Positions 15,726-19,442 of a stretch of DNA of 19,442 nt are shown in pieces. A program made the position numbers and the translations under genes. The notes under the pieces are model-generated. The model searched no databases. It worked only from the letters and a program-made list of their open reading frames with translations, and was not told the DNA's origin. The DNA is from Thermopetrobacter sp. Its GTDB lineage: Bacteria; Pseudomonadota; Alphaproteobacteria; Rhizobiales; Aestuariivirgaceae. Numbering within the stretch: the first letter of the stretch is position 1; each line of letters starts with the position of its first letter. The stretch lies in the NCBI GenBank assembly GCA_011374735.1, contig DRPD01000067.1:1-19442 (forward strand), written 5' to 3'.

Positions 15726-17036
15726 ATGAAACTGGCCGACTGGCTGAAGAGGACGGGCACCACGCAAGGCGCGCTGGCCGAACGGCTGGGCATCAGCCAG
15801 GGCCGCGTGTCGCAACTGGCGAAGGGCGCCACGCCGTCTCTGGAACTGGCGCTGAAGATCGCCGCCGTTACCGGTGGCGCGGTGACGGCGCGGGACTTCG
15901 CGCTGCCCACGGAAGAAGGATTTGGCATGACCGACAGGACGCTGGACACGGTGGACGAGGCGCTGGCCGCCATCGCCGCCGGCGAAATGGTGGTGGTGGT
16001 GGATGACGACGACCGCGAGAACGAGGGCGACCTGATCGCCGCCGCCAGCCTCATCACGCCGCAACAGATGGCCTTCATGATCCGCCACACCTCCGGCATC
16101 ATCTGCGCCCCGATGACGCAGGAAGACGCCCGGCGGCTCAATCTCGACCCGATGGTGGCGGTCAACGACGCGCCGTTGGCCACCGCCTTCACCGTGTCGG
16201 TGGATTACCGCGAGGGTCTGACCACCGGCATCTCCGCCACGGAGCGCGCCAATACCGTGCACGCGCTGGCCAATCCCGACGTCACGGCCCGGGACTTCGT
16301 GCGCCCCGGCCACGTGTTCCCGCTGGTCGCCCGCCCCGGCGGCGTGCTGCTCCGCTCCGGCCACACCGAGGCGGCGGTGGACTTGTGCCGGCTGGCCGGC
16401 CTGCCGCCGCTGGGCGTGATCTCCGAGCTGGTCAACGACGACGGCACCGTGAAGCGCGGCCCGGAGGTGCTGGCCTTCGCCCGCCAGCACGGCCTGAAGA
16501 TCATCTCCGTGGCCGATCTCATCGCATATCGGCGCACCCGCGAGCGGCTGGTGGAGCGCCTCGACGAGTTCGACATCGACACCCCGGCCGGCCCGGCGAA
16601 GGCCATCACCTACACCACGCCGTTCGACCCGGTGCAGCACCTGGCGCTGATCATCGGCGACATCGGCGACGGCGCGGGCGTGCCGGCCCGCCTGCACCGC
16701 GAGAACGTCATCGACGACGTGTTCGGCCAGCGCCGCTCGCTCACCGCCATGTTCGACTATTTCCGAAAATGCGGCGGCGGCGTGCTGGTCTATCTGCGCG
16801 AGGGCGCCACCGGCGTGCCGGCCGAACGGCTCATCGACAAGCGCGAACGCGAAGACACCGAAAGCGCCAAGGCGCGCGAACGGGCCTGGCGCGACGTCGG
16901 GCTGGGGGCGCAGATCCTGCGCGATCTGGGCTGCCGCTCGATCCGGCTGCTGGCCTCCTCGGAGCGCCATTACGTGGGCGTGTCGGGCTTCGGAATCGAT
17001 ATCGTGGAAACCATCACGGACCTCGAATCCGCATGA
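15726..17036 (+). CDS. ribB: HTH-RibBX fusion: Cro-type DNA-binding domain + 3,4-dihydroxy-2-butanone-4-phosphate synthase + degenerate GTP cyclohydrolase II-like domain
   Basis: One uninterrupted 436-codon frame. Residues 1-60 are a small Cro-like helix-turn-helix ([19 protein letters not shown], 13-31, then [22 protein letters not shown]), resembling free-standing ~70-residue regulators. Residues 68-270 are RibB, which converts ribulose 5-phosphate to the four-carbon precursor of riboflavin: DRENEGD (96-102), [10 protein letters not shown] (166-175), RPGHVFPL (193-200), GHTEAAVDL (212-220), [14 protein letters not shown] (257-270). Residues ~275-436 align with RibA, but its zinc cysteines are gone: the HSEC motif is HREN (324-327) and RCDCG is replaced within GQRRSLTA (334-341). 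GTP cyclohydrolase II activity is therefore not expected; such RibBX hybrids are known in Proteobacteria. An internal Met68 (15927) behind a strong Shine-Dalgarno may give plain RibBX. The fused HTH is the odd part. Confidence 0.93.
   Translation: MKLADWLKRTGTTQGALAERLGISQGRVSQLAKGATPSLELALKIAAVTGGAVTARDFALPTEEGFGMTDRTLDTVDEALAAIAAGEMVVVVDDDDRENEGDLIAAASLITPQQMAFMIRHTSGIICAPMTQEDARRLNLDPMVAVNDAPLATAFTVSVDYREGLTTGISATERANTVHALANPDVTARDFVRPGHVFPLVARPGGVLLRSGHTEAAVDLCRLAGLPPLGVISELVNDDGTVKRGPEVLAFARQHGLKIISVADLIAYRRTRERLVERLDEFDIDTPAGPAKAITYTTPFDPVQHLALIIGDIGDGAGVPARLHRENVIDDVFGQRRSLTAMFDYFRKCGGGVLVYLREGATGVPAERLIDKREREDTESAKARERAWRDVGLGAQILRDLGCRSIRLLASSERHYVGVSGFGIDIVETITDLESA
15912..15929 (+). 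promoter_or_regulatory. Internal Shine-Dalgarno and ATG for an HTH-less RibBX
   Basis: GAAGAAGGA (15912-15920), six bases, then ATG at 15927 ([13 protein letters not shown]), which is where ordinary RibB proteins begin. It is a better ribosome site than anything before the upstream start at 15726. Either two products are made, or the site is a relic of two once-separate genes. Confidence 0.6.
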
Positions 17037-17062
17037 CAACGCGTTGATTCGTCTGCTATCCA
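17033..17062 (+). promoter_or_regulatory. Candidate promoter for recF-gyrB, possibly leaderless
   Basis: ATGACA (17033-17038, 5 of 6 to TTGACA), 18-bp spacer, TATCCA (17057-17062) with a TG one base upstream (extended -10 form). The predicted start would fall near 17069-17070, the recF ATG, which has no Shine-Dalgarno. The -35 overlaps the ribB stop codon. The -10 is only 3 of 6, so this is tentative. Confidence 0.3.
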
Positions 17063-17069
17063 GTCCCGT

Positions 17070-18254
17070 ATGGAATCAGCCCGCCACGCCGCCGGCGAAA
17101 GCCCGTCGACATGCGCCAGCACCGGCATCACCCGGCTCGATGTCACCGGCTTTCGCAACCATGCCGCCAGCCGCTTGCGGCCGGCCGCGCCCTTCGTGGT
17201 GATTACCGGCCCCAATGGCGCGGGCAAGACCAATCTGCTGGAGGCCGTGTCGCTGCTCGCCCCGGGCCGTGGCCTGCGCCGCGCCGTGCTGTCCGACATG
17301 GCGCGCGCCCCCGGCGCGGACGGCTGGGCGGTGGCGGCGCGCATCGATGGGCTGCAGGGGGCGGCGCGCATCGGCATGCGCTGGCAACCGGCGGCGGATG
17401 GCGACATGGCGCGGCGTGACATCATGATCGACGCCAAACGCGCCTCCTCCGCCGCGAGGATCGCCGACCACCTGCGCGTCTCGTGGCTGACCCCGGCCAT
17501 GGACGGCCTGTTCACCGGCCCGGCTTCGGCCCGGCGGCGCTTTCTCGACCGCCTGACCACGGCCTTGAATCCGGAACACGCCGCCCACGTCAGCACCCTG
17601 GAGCGCCTGTTGCGCCAGCGCAACCGGCTGCTGGCCGAACCGGGCGATCAGGGCCGCTGGCTCGATGCCGTGGAGGCGTTGCTGGCTGCCCAGGCGGTGG
17701 TGGTGGCCGCCGCCCGGCTGGACGCGCTGGAGGCCCTGAAGGGCGGCATGGCGCAGGTGGAAGCCACCGCCGGGGCCTTTCCCTGCGCCCGGCTGGCCCT
17801 GTCCGGCTGGGTGGAGGATCGGTTGGCGATGGAACCGGCGGTGCTGGTGGAGGACGCCTACCGCGCCCATCTGGCCGCAAGCCGGGCCCGCGACGCCGCC
17901 GCCGGGCGCACCCTGGCAGGTGCCCACCGCAGCGATCTGGAGGTCGTCCACGCGCCGAAGGACATGCCGGCCAGGCTGTGCTCCACCGGCGAACAGAAGG
18001 CGCTGCTCATCGCCCTCATTCTGGCCCACGCCCATGCCGTCGGCCAGGCCTGTGGCGGCCGGCCGCCGGTGCTGCTGCTCGACGAGGTGGCGGCTCATCT
18101 GGATGAACACCGCCGCGCCGGGCTGTTCGCCGCCCTTCGCCGTCTGGGCGCTCAGGTGTGGATGACCGGCACCGACGAGCGGCTGTTCGCGGCGCTTGCG
18201 GACAACGCCTGCGTCGTGCACGTGCGCGATGGGGCAATCAGCATGATGGAATGA
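17070..18254 (+). CDS. recF: DNA replication and repair protein RecF
   Basis: SMC-like ATPase that, with RecO and RecR, loads RecA at gapped DNA and helps restart stalled forks. 394 residues. Walker [10 protein letters not shown] (47-55), a preceding [12 protein letters not shown] (20-31) typical of Rec[21 protein letters not shown], the ABC-type signature STGEQKALL (305-313), Walker [12 protein letters not shown] (335-345) and the D-loop/switch MTGTD. The first ~19 residues are an unconserved extension, but no other start codon exists before ITRLDV. The gene is followed at 2 bp by gyrB. In many bacteria dnaN comes directly before recF; here ribB does. Confidence 0.96.
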   Translation: MESARHAAGESPSTCASTGITRLDVTGFRNHAASRLRPAAPFVVITGPNGAGKTNLLEAVSLLAPGRGLRRAVLSDMARAPGADGWAVAARIDGLQGAARIGMRWQPAADGDMARRDIMIDAKRASSAARIADHLRVSWLTPAMDGLFTGPASARRRFLDRLTTALNPEHAAHVSTLERLLRQRNRLLAEPGDQGRWLDAVEALLAAQAVVVAAARLDALEALKGGMAQVEATAGAFPCARLALSGWVEDRLAMEPAVLVEDAYRAHLAASRARDAAAGRTLAGAHRSDLEVVHAPKDMPARLCSTGEQKALLIALILAHAHAVGQACGGRPPVLLLDEVAAHLDEHRRAGLFAALRRLGAQVWMTGTDERLFAALADNACVVHVRDGAISMME

Positions 18255-18256
18255 CC

Positions 18257-19442
18257 ATGACCGACGACACCACACCCAACGGCAACGACTACGGCGCCGA
18301 ATCGATCAAGGTTCTGAAGGGGCTGGAGGCGGTGCGCAAGCGCCCCGGCATGTATATCGGCGACACCGACGACGGCTCCGGCCTGCACCACATGATCTAC
18401 GAGGTGGTGGACAACGCCATCGACGAGGCGCTGGCCGGCCATTGCGACCGCGTGGAGGTGATCCTCAACCCCGACGGCTCCGCCACCATCCGCGACAACG
18501 GGCGCGGCATTCCGGTGGACATCCACCCCACCGAGGGCGTCTCGGCCGCCGAAGTCATCATGACCCAGCTGCATGCCGGCGGCAAGTTCGACAGCAACTC
18601 CTATAAGGTCTCCGGCGGCCTGCACGGAGTCGGCGTCTCGGTGGTCAACGCACTGTCCGAATGGCTGCGCCTGCGCATCTGGCGCGACGGCAAGGTGCAC
18701 GAGATGGAGTTCCGCATGGGCGAGGCGGTCAGGCCGCTGGCGGTGACCGGCGACGCCGGGGACCGCACCGGCACCGAGATCACCTTTCTGCCCTCCTCGC
18801 AGATTTTCTCGAAGACCGGGTTCGACTTCGCCACCCTGGAGCGCCGATTGCGCGAGCTGGCGTTCCTCAATTCCGGGGTCGGGATCGTGCTGGAGGATCA
18901 CCGCGGCCCCGACCCGAAGGTGGTGGAAATGGCCTATGACGGCGGCCTGATCGAGTTCGTGAAGCATCTCGACCGGGCCCGCCAGCCGCTGATCGGCGAG
19001 CCGATCTTCATCGGCGGCGAGAAGGACGGCATCGTGGTGGAATGTGCCCTGTGGTGGAACGACGGCTACCACGAGCACGTGCTGTGCTTCACCAACAACA
19101 TTCCGCAGCGCGACGGCGGCACCCATCTGGCCGGGTTCCGCGCCGCGCTGACCCGCATCGTCAACGGCTACGCCGCGTCCTCCGGCGTGCTGAAGAAGGA
19201 GAAGGTGACGCTTTCCGGCGAAGACGCCCGCGAGGGGTTGACGGCGGTGCTGTCGGTGAAGGTGCCCGATCCGAAGTTCTCATCGCAGACCAAGGACAAG
19301 CTGGTGTCCTCGGAGGTGCGGCCGGTGGTGGAGGGCATCATCGGCGAGAAGCTGAAAGAATGGTTCGAGGAGCACCCGAACGAGGCCAAAACGGTGGTGT
19401 CGAAGGTGGTGGAAGCGGCGGTGGCCCGCGAGGCGGCGCGCA
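18257..19442 (+). CDS. gyrB: DNA gyrase subunit B (N-terminal part, runs off window)
   Basis: ATPase subunit of gyrase, which introduces negative supercoils. 395 codons are visible and the frame is open at the window end. The GHKL ATPase domain shows [14 protein letters not shown] (48-61), with catalytic Glu49 and Mg-binding Asn53 implied by alignment, DNGRGIPVD (80-88), [15 protein letters not shown] (120-134) and GTEITFLPS. The transducer domain includes [13 protein letters not shown] and the [13 protein letters not shown] loop whose QTK Lys contacts ATP. The TOPRIM domain lies beyond the edge. The ATG is 2 bp after the recF stop, indicating translational coupling. Confidence 0.98.
   Translation, partial: MTDDTTPNGNDYGAESIKVLKGLEAVRKRPGMYIGDTDDGSGLHHMIYEVVDNAIDEALAGHCDRVEVILNPDGSATIRDNGRGIPVDIHPTEGVSAAEVIMTQLHAGGKFDSNSYKVSGGLHGVGVSVVNALSEWLRLRIWRDGKVHEMEFRMGEAVRPLAVTGDAGDRTGTEITFLPSSQIFSKTGFDFATLERRLRELAFLNSGVGIVLEDHRGPDPKVVEMAYDGGLIEFVKHLDRARQPLIGEPIFIGGEKDGIVVECALWWNDGYHEHVLCFTNNIPQRDGGTHLAGFRAALTRIVNGYAASSGVLKKEKVTLSGEDAREGLTAVLSVKVPDPKFSSQTKDKLVSSEVRPVVEGIIGEKLKEWFEEHPNEAKTVVSKVVEAAVAREAAR

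Overview
The window is chromosomal DNA of a GC-rich alphaproteobacterium; order and genus cannot be fixed from sequence alone. The evidence is the strongly G/C-biased third codon positions, an RNase E with an acidic insert in its S1 domain, a RibB fused to a degenerate RibA-like domain, a TyrRS/AnmK divergent pair, a recF-gyrB pair and a palindromic intergenic repeat of a type common in this class. It is dense housekeeping DNA with no rRNA, tRNA, CRISPR array, prophage or insertion sequence that I can see.

Layout. At the left edge is the 5' part of a histone-deacetylase-family gene (minus), divergent from a two-gene operon (plus): the tRNA t6A enzyme Sua5/TsaC and a GlcD-type FAD-linked D-2-hydroxyacid dehydrogenase, joined by a 4-base ATGA overlap. 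Convergent to these is RNase E (minus), preceded by a long leader with hairpins that lies back to back with an AmiC-type cell-wall amidase (plus). Next come a bactofilin and a one-cysteine Bcp peroxiredoxin (both minus), then a large AsmA/YhdP-like membrane-anchored protein (plus). TyrS (minus) converges on that gene and diverges from AnmK, the anhydro-MurNAc recycling kinase (plus).

Between AnmK and a six-TM voltage-gated K+ channel lies a 340-bp non-coding stretch. It holds a 21-bp tandem array that runs directly into a palindromic repeat doublet. After the channel come ribB, recF and gyrB, all on plus; gyrB runs off the right edge.

The most interesting locus is 15667-17036. The riboflavin gene there is not plain ribB. 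A small Cro-type helix-turn-helix domain is fused in frame to RibB, which is followed by a RibA-like domain that has lost all the zinc-ligand cysteines of GTP cyclohydrolase II (a RibBX type). A good Shine-Dalgarno sits just before the ordinary RibB start inside the frame, so one gene could give both HTH-RibBX and RibBX. The upstream region has a recognisable promoter whose start site would fall on the ATG (leaderless), overlapped by an 8-bp perfect inverted repeat (GGCTAATA/TATTAGCC) that could be the operator of the HTH domain. I see no FMN riboswitch in the 77-bp gap. This suggests a self-regulating riboflavin enzyme, analogous in concept to archaeal RbkR (HTH plus riboflavin kinase). That function is inference; the in-frame fusion is read directly.

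Functional grouping: AmiC, bactofilin, AnmK and the AsmA-like protein all concern the envelope or peptidoglycan; Sua5, TyrS and RNase E concern RNA and translation; RecF and GyrB concern DNA maintenance.
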